This document shows, piece by piece, positions 16,708-23,339 of a stretch of DNA of 64,000 nucleotides. The stretch is taken from NCBI RefSeq assembly GCF_005502435.1, contig NZ_SCOU01000002.1:62001-126000 (forward strand). The letters run 5' to 3'. The position numbers and the translations under genes were made by a program. The notes below the pieces were generated by a model that was given only the letters and a program-made list of their open reading frames with translations, was not told the DNA's origin and ran no database searches. Source of the DNA: Methylobacillus flagellatus. Lineage in GTDB: Bacteria; Pseudomonadota; Gammaproteobacteria; Burkholderiales; Methylophilaceae. The stretch's first letter is position 1. Each line of letters opens with the position of its first letter.

Positions 16708-16756
16708 GACACCATAAAAACTAAATATAATCAATATAATGGATGTGAATATCGTG
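16708..16756. repeat. 49-bp imperfect repeat, copy B
   Basis: The partner of copy A (16090-16138), in the same orientation and 618 bp away. It sits between the end of the last recognisable cassette gene (stop at 16813) and the lipoprotein gene start (16667), in the place where an attC site would be expected. Confidence 0.75.
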
Positions 16757-16812
16757 CCTGCCCCCCATATGCACGACTGTAGTGTTAGGCGACTTGTGCA
16801 TTAACCAACCAC

Positions 16813-17235
16813 TCAACGCGCCCAGCTATTGTTCTGATTGTGCATGAATACATGACTGCTTCCGCTACGGTCCGTGGCAACGCCGGCGCTGCCCCAAGGG
16901 AAGCGAGCAAGACTGTCACTGAAGCCAAGCTGATCCGTTAGCCATTGCGAACAGGCGCGGCGCTCTTCATCTGGCGCTGCGCTAGGAAAGGTAAAGAAGC
17001 AGCTAACCAAAACCCCATTTTCGAAGCGCAGCGCTATCCGCACGGGCTGGCTGCCATCCACGACTTGGACGACAGCGAACTGACAAGGAATCGACTTGCC
17101 AAGAACCAGTACTGGCCGCTCCGGCTCGATTGAAAAAGACTCCGAGAGCTCCGAGGTCATCGAATAGGTTGTTATGAGGAGGCCCCCTAGGGATACGTTC
17201 CCACTCTTGGCGTCAATTGTTATCGATGCTTTCAT
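16813..17235 (-). CDS. Integron cassette protein (cassette 4), unknown function
   Basis: A 140-residue protein starting at the ATG at 17235 (MKASITIDAKSGNVSLGGLL). The start lies only 5 bp after the attC R' box, so there is no room for its own ribosome site in the cassette. The protein is soluble and beta-rich, with the conserved-looking segments YSMTSELSESFSIEPERPVLVL and EERRACSQWLTDQLGF. There is no signal peptide. I do not recognise the family. A longer reading to 17325 would start inside attC and is rejected. Being a cassette, it is expected to be transcribed from an upstream cassette or the array promoter. Confidence 0.8.
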   Translation of the reverse strand: MKASITIDAKSGNVSLGGLLITTYSMTSELSESFSIEPERPVLVLGKSIPCQFAVVQVVDGSQPVRIALRFENGVLVSCFFTFPSAAPDEERRACSQWLTDQLGFSDSLARFPWGSAGVATDRSGSSHVFMHNQNNSWAR

Positions 17236-17239
17236 CGGT

Positions 17240-17317
17240 GCATAACGCTCGCCTTCAGCCGCGGATTTGACGGCGCGAAGTGGCGGCAAATACGTCGGCT
17301 GGAAGGCATGGTTATGC
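17240..17317 (-). other. attC site 3 (between cassettes 3 and 4)
   Basis: Read on the minus strand, the site runs from R'' GCATAAC (17311-17317) to R' GTTATGC (17240-17246). The outer boxes are perfectly complementary. The inner arms CAGCCGACG and CGCGGCTG, with the TTTGCCGCC...GGCGGC-like core, make a long imperfect hairpin. Length 78 bp. It begins 5 bp after the stop of the cassette 3 gene. The core is nearly the same as that of attC 1. Confidence 0.93.
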
Positions 17318-17321
17318 ACGT

Positions 17322-18281
17322 TCACTCGAATAACTCTGAATCGTAGTTGTCTTCTTCCAGCGGCTCAAGGTTGGAGAAATACAATTTGGGGCGCCGCGCG
17401 CCAATGCGACCTGTTTCATCAATTCTATTGACGGTCCCAAACAGCCTACTTTTCAGAAACAGCAGCGGCTTGTAGCGAACAATACTTCCTGTTTCTGGAT
17501 AGGCCGTCAGAATGTGGTCGTTGTACTTGAAACCCATGGAATTTGACGTCTTGTTTTCACGAGTAACTTCGCCTTCCAGCACCACATAATCACCATGGAC
17601 TAGCTCTGGAAAGATAACGTCTTCCTCAAGCTCAGCGTCTTCGTCGCAAAAAATGGACTTGTCCGACAAATCAACTATCTCCTCATCAATCTCGCCGGCC
17701 TGCATAGAGCCAATGGCTAGTGATCTACCGTCTTGGATGTTTTCCGCCATGCTTTCCAATAGTCTAGGGTTTGTACTGACGTACAGATCTAGTATGTATT
17801 TTGGGACAAAGAGAACTTCTCCATCTTCATTCTTAATTCCGATCTGCGTTAGGTCATCAGTGAATTGAACGTCCTTAAATTCTCGGATGGCTACATTTCC
17901 CATGTGCTTTCCAATTCTGGCAAACCACTTTATGGATTCGATAGCCAGCTTAAACAGGTCCGTTATTCCAAAGTCCTCAAAGTCCTTGTCTGCCATCTTT
18001 TGGGCGGCCTTCGTGAAGTAGGCGGTAGCAACTACCCCCAGACCTGCTTGAACCCAACCCGCGACTGTCTCCGGAATTAAAGCTTCCCACGATCCCTTGC
18101 GGACGCGGACCGGTATTTCAAAGTCAATATTTCGGAACTCTGGAGCACGTTTGGCGATGAAGTATCGTAGAGCCGAATCAAATCCAATCAGGGCCTTGGC
18201 CTGCTTGCGGGCATCCATGAGCCCGTCTTCGACAAGCGGCCCCTCATACTTGATGTATCCAAGATATTTTTCTTCGTCCAC
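17322..18281 (-). CDS. Integron cassette protein (cassette 3), possible membrane-associated effector
   Basis: A 319-residue protein with a GTG start at 18281 behind GGGGAGG. The N-terminus (YIKYEGPLVEDGLMDARKQA and LIGFDSALRYF) resembles the beginning of a widely spread uncharacterised family. A single hydrophobic helix lies near residues 78-100 (AGWVQAGLGVVATAYF). The C-terminal half is acidic (DEEIVDLSDKSIFCDEDAELEEDV) and contains a small beta-domain (GDYVVLEGEVTRENKTSNS). No catalytic motif is evident. It is the largest cassette. Cassettes of this kind have been found to encode phage-defence factors in other integrons, so that role is possible but unproven. Confidence 0.85.
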   Translation of the reverse strand: MDEEKYLGYIKYEGPLVEDGLMDARKQAKALIGFDSALRYFIAKRAPEFRNIDFEIPVRVRKGSWEALIPETVAGWVQAGLGVVATAYFTKAAQKMADKDFEDFGITDLFKLAIESIKWFARIGKHMGNVAIREFKDVQFTDDLTQIGIKNEDGEVLFVPKYILDLYVSTNPRLLESMAENIQDGRSLAIGSMQAGEIDEEIVDLSDKSIFCDEDAELEEDVIFPELVHGDYVVLEGEVTRENKTSNSMGFKYNDHILTAYPETGSIVRYKPLLFLKSRLFGTVNRIDETGRIGARRPKLYFSNLEPLEEDNYDSELFE

Positions 18282-18316
18282 GTAAGCAGCCTCCCCTAGC
18301 CCTCTAAGACATTAGT

Positions 18317-18442
18317 GCATAACGACCAAGCTCAGCGACCGCCGCCGGAAACGCCCGGTCGGCTGCAACAATCGCGAACAAACTACCTGAACCGTCCAAC
18401 TGCCCAGCGGGGCGGCGGTTCGCTGCAGCGCTCTGGTTAGCC
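18317..18442 (-). other. attC site 2 (between cassettes 2 and 3)
   Basis: On the minus strand R'' is GGCTAAC (18436-18442), starting 1 bp after the cassette 2 stop codon, and R' is GTTATGC (18317-18323). The inner arms AGAGCGCTGCAGCG and CGCTGAGCT pair partly, and GGTTCGCTG/CAGCGACC repeats are present. At 126 bp it is much longer than the other two sites and has a different core, so it comes from a different cassette source. Confidence 0.88.
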
Positions 18443-18443
18443 G

Positions 18444-18824
18444 TTAATGTTCTGGCCATACTCGCTCCAACTCTCCGTCAACAAATCCAACTGTGACTGC
18501 GGTAACGCTCCGAAGCGGAGATGAACTCGGAGCAACGCGAATGTAGTCGGCGACGAACTGCGAGACAAGCTGCTGAACATCCTGCCAACGGCTGCCAACC
18601 TCTGAGTGAGGAAGATCGAAAAAGCGTGGGTCGGAGGCGAACTCCTCCTCACATGCCCAATCACGGTCATCCGGGTCGTAGTGCATCGCACCAATCACAT
18701 CTACCTGAAACTTCTTGTATGCTTCCGCGAGATTGAAATTGAAGGCTGCAAGTCCAGCGGGCATGGGCTGCAGCATGGCTCGATCAAGCCATGCTGCAAA
18801 ACTTGGTTGTAGGGTGTGGCTCAC
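18444..18824 (-). CDS. Integron cassette protein (cassette 2), unknown function
   Basis: A 126-residue soluble acidic protein. The frame opens with a GTG at 18824, only 12 bp after the recombination point. An ATG at 18776 (MLQPMPAGLAAFNFN) is an alternative. The conserved-looking features are FNFNLAEAYKKFQVDVIGA, YDPDDRDWACEEEFASDP and a C-terminal VTVGFVDGELERVW. It has no signal peptide and no known catalytic motif. The small, acidic, single-domain layout is seen in immunity-type and antitoxin-type proteins. I make no firm assignment. The stop codon is adjacent to attC 2. Confidence 0.8.
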   Translation of the reverse strand: MSHTLQPSFAAWLDRAMLQPMPAGLAAFNFNLAEAYKKFQVDVIGAMHYDPDDRDWACEEEFASDPRFFDLPHSEVGSRWQDVQQLVSQFVADYIRVAPSSSPLRSVTAVTVGFVDGELERVWPEH

Positions 18825-18830
18825 GATGAC

Positions 18831-18908
18831 GGCTAACGCCCTAGCTCAGCCGCGGATTTGCCGCAGCGAAGCGGAGGCAAATACGTCGGCTGGAGCGCCT
18901 GGTTGGGC
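18831..18908 (-). other. attC site 1 (between cassettes 1 and 2)
   Basis: On the minus strand R'' is GCCCAAC (18902-18908), 5 bp after the stop of the cassette 1 gene, and R' is GTTAGCC (18831-18837). The inner arms CCAGCCGACG/CGCGGCTGAG and TTTGCC/GGCAAAT form the expected imperfect hairpin. Length 78 bp. R'' is complementary to the attI junction box GTTGGGC at 19256-19262, as expected for the first cassette. Confidence 0.93.
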
Positions 18909-18913
18909 AACAT

Positions 18914-19240
18914 TCACTTGCCGACTGCGTTGTGAGAGCCACCCTGCCAGCCAAGGTTGGACACCTTGACGAAGTCAGTGAGGCCACATTTTCCGCAGTG
19001 AACCTTGAAAGCCAGAGTGAAGCCTTTTTTTGCTTTCAGTTCTTTCGGCTTTAGCTGTTCGTTGTATGGATTGTCGGCCTGCTCCACGCGAACTTCGTAG
19101 TCCAACACTCGCAGCATTTCGCTGTCTGGGCACGAAGGACAAAAGAAGTAGAAGTAGTCGGTGTCTGTAGCGCCCTGAAGCTTTCCGCCCGAGACCGCAG
19201 AACTGCCGTGGTATGGCTTACCGTTGTTGAATTTGCTCAC
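18914..19240 (-). CDS. Integron cassette protein (cassette 1) with two Cys-x2-Cys pairs
   Basis: A 108-residue protein with a GTG start at 19240, preceded by AAGGAGAG at a good distance (VSKFNNGKPYHGSS). CPSC (near 37-40) and CGKC (near 84-87) suggest a zinc-ribbon fold. The intervening part (MLRVLDYEVRVEQADNPYNE) is polar. It may bind a nucleic acid or a protein partner. The function is unknown. As the first cassette it sits next to attI, where expression is usually strongest and the most recent insertions are found. Confidence 0.82.
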   Translation of the reverse strand: MSKFNNGKPYHGSSAVSGGKLQGATDTDYFYFFCPSCPDSEMLRVLDYEVRVEQADNPYNEQLKPKELKAKKGFTLAFKVHCGKCGLTDFVKVSNLGWQGGSHNAVGK

Positions 19241-19261
19241 ACACTCTCCTTTGCTGCCCAA

Positions 19262-19391
19262 CGTAAATTAGACACCAACTAACTACCTAATAATTTAGTG
19301 GGTCTGGTGTATAAACTGGATTCATGTTCTGATTTTTTCATTTAATCATGCCTTTATCGTTTTTAAATGCCCCACAAACGAGCATGTCAAC
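19262..19391 (-). other. attI region and probable divergent promoters
   Basis: The 130 bp between the cassette junction (GTTGGGC box at 19256-19262) and the integrase start is AT-rich. It is the place of the primary recombination site and of both the integrase promoter and the cassette promoter. No LexA-type palindrome is evident in it. Exact promoter boxes are not clear enough to assign. Confidence 0.75.
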
Positions 19392-20381
19392 ATGGAAAAT
19401 ACACCAGCACAACCTCAGCCGCCAAAATTGCTTGATCAGGTGATCTCTTGCCTGCGGGTAAATCACTATAGTCTGCGTACCGAGCAGACATACCTCGAAT
19501 GGATTAAACGATACATCAGATATCATCAGATGCAACACCCCCGAAAGTTAGGGGCTCAGCATGTCGAAGGCTTTTTGAGTTATCTGGCGGTAGAACGCAC
19601 GGTTTCTGCAAGTACACAGAATCAGGCTAAAAGCGCCTTATTGTTCCTTTACAAACAGGTGCTGGGCATTGATTTGCCATGGCTGGACAATGTGACACAG
19701 GCCAAGTCACCGAAGCGTTTGCCTGTGGTGCTCACCCAGGCGGAAGTGGCCGAGGTGTTGCTGCATGTGGAAGGCCAGACGGGGTTAGTGCTTGCTATGT
19801 TGTACGGCACGGGGATGCGCGTGATGGAGTGTTTGCGTTTGCGGGTCAAAGATGTGGATTTTGAGAGGCAGCATATTCTGGTGAGGGAGGGCAAAGGGTT
19901 CAAGGACCGTATCACCATGTTACCTGCCAGCCTCGTTTCACCACTACGTCAGCAGATGTTAAAGGCGGAGCGATTGCATCAGCGGGATTTGCAGGCAGGC
20001 TATGGTGAGACATTTATGCCGATGGCGCTGGATCGCAAATATCCAGGTGCCGGAAAATCCCGGGCGTGGCAATATGTGTTCCCTTCGGATTCACGTTCGG
20101 TCGACCCACGCAGCGGGGTCATCCGGCGCCACCACCTAGATGATAAGACCGTGCAACGCGCAATGAAAAAAGCAGTTTATCAGGCCGGTATTCATAAGCC
20201 GGCCACTCCGCATACCTTGCGCCATTCCTTTGCCACCCACCTGCTGGAAGGTGGCTACGACATTCGCACAGTGCAAGAGCTGCTGGGCCATTCAGATGTG
20301 AGCACCACCATGATCTATACCCATGTATTGAACAAAGGCGGGCGCGGTGTGATCAGTCCGCTGGACCGGCTGGGGCGTTAG
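19392..20381 (+). CDS. intI: Integron integrase IntI
   Basis: A 329-residue tyrosine recombinase. The N-terminal core-binding domain contains [22 protein letters not shown]. The catalytic residues are all present: Arg143 (GTGMR), His274 and Arg277 (HTLRH), His300 (LLGHSD) and Tyr309 (TTMIYTHV). The integron-specific insert [20 protein letters not shown] (about 211-230) separates it from XerC/D. It inserts and excises cassettes by acting on attI and folded single-stranded attC. The ORF is intact, so the integron may be active. It is transcribed away from the cassettes, and dinG starts 3 bp after its stop. Confidence 0.96.
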   Translation: MENTPAQPQPPKLLDQVISCLRVNHYSLRTEQTYLEWIKRYIRYHQMQHPRKLGAQHVEGFLSYLAVERTVSASTQNQAKSALLFLYKQVLGIDLPWLDNVTQAKSPKRLPVVLTQAEVAEVLLHVEGQTGLVLAMLYGTGMRVMECLRLRVKDVDFERQHILVREGKGFKDRITMLPASLVSPLRQQMLKAERLHQRDLQAGYGETFMPMALDRKYPGAGKSRAWQYVFPSDSRSVDPRSGVIRRHHLDDKTVQRAMKKAVYQAGIHKPATPHTLRHSFATHLLEGGYDIRTVQELLGHSDVSTTMIYTHVLNKGGRGVISPLDRLGR

Positions 20382-20384
20382 GCG

Positions 20385-22319
20385 ATGGCTGATCTCGATC
20401 TGGTGTTCGGTGATGACGGTCCGCTGGCGGACACCATCCCCGGTTATCGCATGCGCACCCAGCAGCTGGAGATGGCGCAGGCCATCGAGGCGGCCATCAA
20501 GCAGGGTACGCAGTTGGTGGCCGAGGCGGGCACTGGCACTGGCAAGACCTTCGCTTACCTGATCCCCGCGCTGCTGTCTGGCGGCAAGGTGATCGTCTCC
20601 ACCGGCACCAAAACCCTGCAGGATCAGCTGTTCAACCGCGACTTGCCTGCGGTGCGCGATGCGCTCAAGGTGCCGGTGACCGTCTCCATGCTGAAGGGGC
20701 GCGCCAATTATGTGTGCCACTTTCATTTGCAGCGCGCCCAGAACGAGGGGCGTTTTCTGTCGCGTGACGACGCGCAATACATCCACAAGATCGTCGCTTT
20801 CGCCGAGCACAGCAGCACGGGTGACAAGGCCGAGCTGGTGGATGTGCCGGAGTCGGCCACCATCTGGCCGTCGGTGACCTCCACACGCGATAACTGCATG
20901 GGGCAGGAGTGCGTTTTTTACAAGGAATGTTTCGTGATGGAGGCGCGCAAACGCGCGCTGGCTGCCGATGTGGTGGTGGTCAATCACCATCTGTTCTTTG
21001 CCGATGTGATGTTGCGCGACGAGGGTGTGGCCGAGCTGCTGCCTTCCGCCAACACGGTCATCTTCGATGAGGCGCACCAGTTGCCGGAAGTGGCCGGGCT
21101 GTTCTTTGGTGAGGATGTCTCCACCACGCTGGTGATGGACCTGGCGCGTGACGCGCATGCTGAGTTCATCACCACCGCCAAGGATTGTCTGGCGCTGCCC
21201 GAAGCCACTGCCGCGCTGGAAAAAGCTGTGCGCGATTTTCGGCTCATCTTCGCCTACGAAGGCACGCGTTTGCCGGTGCAGAAGGCGCTGGCGATCAAGG
21301 GCTTTGACGACGCGTATGCCAACATCCAGAACAAGCTGGGCGAATTGAATGCCGTGCTGGAAACCCAGGCCGAGCGCGACCCGGCGCTGGAAAACTGCTA
21401 TCAGCGCGGGCTGGCGCTGGCCGAGCAGCTGCAGCGCTGGCATGCCGCCGAGAACAGCAATCTGGTGCGCTGGGTGGAAGTGTTCACGCAATCGGTGCAG
21501 CTGCACGCCACGCCGCTGTCCATCGCCGAGGGGTTTGGTAAGCAGCTCAATGCGCAGCCACGTTCCTGGATATTTACCTCGGCCACGCTGGCGGTGAAAA
21601 GCGATTTCAGTCATTACCTGGCGCAGATGGGTCTGGAGCAAGCCGAGACCGGCTACTGGTCCAGCCCATTCGACTACGCGCATCAGGCCTTGCTGTATGT
21701 GCCCAAGGGCATGCCGGAGCCGAACAGCAGCGCCTATACCGCCTCTGTCGCGGCAGCAGCCTTGCCGGTGCTGCAGGCCAGCCGTGGCCGTGCCTTCGTA
21801 CTGTGCACCTCACTGCGCGCCATGCGTGAAGTGCATGCCATGCTCAAGGAAGCGTTCTCGGTGAATGGCATGGAATACCCCTTGCTCTTGCAGGGCGACA
21901 GCTCGCGTACCGAGTTGTTGGAACGCTTCCGCAAGCTGGGCAACGCGGTGCTGGTGGGTTCGCAAAGTTTCTGGGAGGGCGTGGATGTGCGCGGTGAAGC
22001 GTTGTCGGCCGTCATCATCGACAAACTGCCATTCGCCCCGCCGGACGATCCGGTGCTGGCGGCGCGCATCGACAAGATGAATGCCGAAGGCCGCAACGCC
22101 TTCATGGAATACCAGTTGCCGTATGCGGTCATCACGCTCAAGCAGGGCGCCGGGCGCTTGATCCGTGACGAACAGGACAGGGGCGTGCTGATGATCTGCG
22201 ACCCGCGGCTGGTCGATAAACCGTATGGCAAACGCATCTGGCAAAGCCTGCCGCCGTTCAAACGCACGCGCCAGCAAGCCGATGTGGACGCGTTTTTTGC
22301 GGAGCCTGATCCGGTATAG
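20385..22319 (+). CDS. dinG: DinG/YoaA-family ATP-dependent helicase
   Basis: A 644-residue XPD-like superfamily 2 helicase. Walker A AGTGTGKT lies at 48-55 and the DEAH box at 228-231. The four iron-sulfur ligands are likely Cys111, 171, 176 and 182. Late helicase motifs VGSQSFWEGVDV and QGAGRLIR are clear. It unwinds DNA structures such as D-loops and R-loops and is damage-inducible in enterobacteria. Its start is 3 bp after the integrase stop, so the two may be co-transcribed. It is likely the ancestral chromosomal gene beside which the integron sits. Confidence 0.95.
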   Translation: MADLDLVFGDDGPLADTIPGYRMRTQQLEMAQAIEAAIKQGTQLVAEAGTGTGKTFAYLIPALLSGGKVIVSTGTKTLQDQLFNRDLPAVRDALKVPVTVSMLKGRANYVCHFHLQRAQNEGRFLSRDDAQYIHKIVAFAEHSSTGDKAELVDVPESATIWPSVTSTRDNCMGQECVFYKECFVMEARKRALAADVVVVNHHLFFADVMLRDEGVAELLPSANTVIFDEAHQLPEVAGLFFGEDVSTTLVMDLARDAHAEFITTAKDCLALPEATAALEKAVRDFRLIFAYEGTRLPVQKALAIKGFDDAYANIQNKLGELNAVLETQAERDPALENCYQRGLALAEQLQRWHAAENSNLVRWVEVFTQSVQLHATPLSIAEGFGKQLNAQPRSWIFTSATLAVKSDFSHYLAQMGLEQAETGYWSSPFDYAHQALLYVPKGMPEPNSSAYTASVAAAALPVLQASRGRAFVLCTSLRAMREVHAMLKEAFSVNGMEYPLLLQGDSSRTELLERFRKLGNAVLVGSQSFWEGVDVRGEALSAVIIDKLPFAPPDDPVLAARIDKMNAEGRNAFMEYQLPYAVITLKQGAGRLIRDEQDRGVLMICDPRLVDKPYGKRIWQSLPPFKRTRQQADVDAFFAEPDPV

Positions 22320-22441
22320 CGTAAGGGTGTAAACGCTTGTCCTTGCATTGTATCGCCGTGGGCGCATGCGATGGAGGGCATGCGGCGCAATGCGCTGCGC
22401 TTATTGCGCCCTAGTTGATGGCTAGCTTTTTGTCTGTATTG

Positions 22442-22750
22442 TCAGGCCAGCATCTCCAGCAGCACCGGGTGCCATACCGAGAGTTCGATTTCCCCCAGCT
22501 TTCCGCATAAGCGCTGCTTGTCTATGGCACGTATCTGGTCCAGTAATAACCGTGCCTGTTTGCCATCGAAACTCAATTCTGGTCTGCAGCCTAGTGCCTG
22601 GCCTTTGCTGGTCAGTGGTGCAATGATCACGCGTGGCAGAGCGGCATTCATGTCGTCGGGGGAAACCACCAGTGCCGGACGTGTTTTGCGGATCTCCGTG
22701 CCTATGGTGGGGTCCAGATTCACCCAGTAGACCTCGCCACGTCTTACCAT
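22442..22750 (-). CDS. mazF: MazF/PemK-type mRNA interferase toxin
   Basis: A 102-residue PemK-fold protein (MVRRGEVYWVNLDPTIGTEI, RPALVVSPDDMN, VIIAPLTSKG, LLLDQIRAIDKQRL). It is an endoribonuclease toxin family. The ATG at 22750 is chosen because AGGA lies nine bases upstream and the gene overlaps the antitoxin stop. An ATG at 22756 is possible. It forms a type II toxin-antitoxin operon with the upstream gene. It lies about 120 bp after dinG, convergent with it. Confidence 0.93.
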   Translation of the reverse strand: MVRRGEVYWVNLDPTIGTEIRKTRPALVVSPDDMNAALPRVIIAPLTSKGQALGCRPELSFDGKQARLLLDQIRAIDKQRLCGKLGEIELSVWHPVLLEMLA

Positions 22751-22986
22751 GCCCATTCGTCCTGATCGCCTGTGCTGTCAGACAGTTCAGGCAGCATATC
22801 TTTGTCTTTGGCCGGGTTGTAATGGTCGAACCAGCCCTGGCGTTTTTCGGGGGCGACAGGTTCTAGGATGATGCGCTGCTGCTCCACGCGCATGTCGACC
22901 GTGTCGCCGATATCGCAGGCGGCCAACAGCGCAGCTGGAATCAGTATGCCTCTGGAATTGCCGATCTTGCGGATGGGGGTGCGCAT
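22744..22986 (-). CDS. mazE: MazE-type antitoxin (AbrB fold)
   Basis: An 80-residue protein from the ATG at 22986 (MRTPIRKIGNSRGILIPAAL). The N-terminal half is the swapped-hairpin AbrB DNA-binding domain. The C-terminal half (GWFDHYNPAKDKDMLPELS) is the acidic flexible tail that wraps the toxin. It autoregulates the operon in the family. The gene overlaps mazF by 7 bp. The longer reading from 23043 adds residues that do not fit the family. Confidence 0.92.
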   Translation of the reverse strand: MRTPIRKIGNSRGILIPAALLAACDIGDTVDMRVEQQRIILEPVAPEKRQGWFDHYNPAKDKDMLPELSDSTGDQDEWAW

Positions 22987-23256
22987 GGATGTACTCACTA
23001 ATGATGTTTCCACAATGTTATAACTCCCTGGTGTCCCTGACAATCAATAACGTCGCTTATGCCGTTAGCATGGAACCCGACTGTATGTCAGTAGCCCAGC
23101 CTCAGCCCATCATCCATACGTGGGAAACTGGCAGGATGGAAGTGTTGTCTGTGGGCCGAGATCAGAAAGGCCAATATCACATGTTCCAATCCCGTGGTTG
23201 TCAGGTGGGTGCTGAGTGCTGTCAGCCTCATATCGCGGTTTCACAGACATGCCTGG

Positions 23257-23276
23257 GTTCCCGCCTGCGCGGGAAC
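23257..23276. repeat. REP-like palindrome
   Basis: GTTCCCGC-CTGC-GCGGGAAC within the non-coding interval 22987-23339. Palindromes of the type ttcccgc..gcgggaa are dispersed repeats in many proteobacteria. Only this one copy was noticed in the window. The rest of the interval shows no gene I can support. Confidence 0.55.
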
Positions 23277-23339
23277 GACGAAGATTAAACTCATGCTGTG
23301 ATGGCTGCTGTGTGGCCAACCGCCGCGCAAGGTGCGTGG

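Noticed and set aside
20377-20383. GTTAGGC at the integrase stop codon, like an attC R' box
   Set aside because: No matching R'' box or hairpin at a suitable distance. A 7-bp match within coding sequence is likely chance.
20292-21683. A 463-codon frame on the minus strand
   Set aside because: Antisense to dinG and the integrase end. No motif; low-complexity His/Arg/Gln content.
22989-23288. A 99-codon frame between mazE and the LysR gene
   Set aside because: No ribosome site, odd composition, and it contains the REP-like palindrome. Treated as non-coding.
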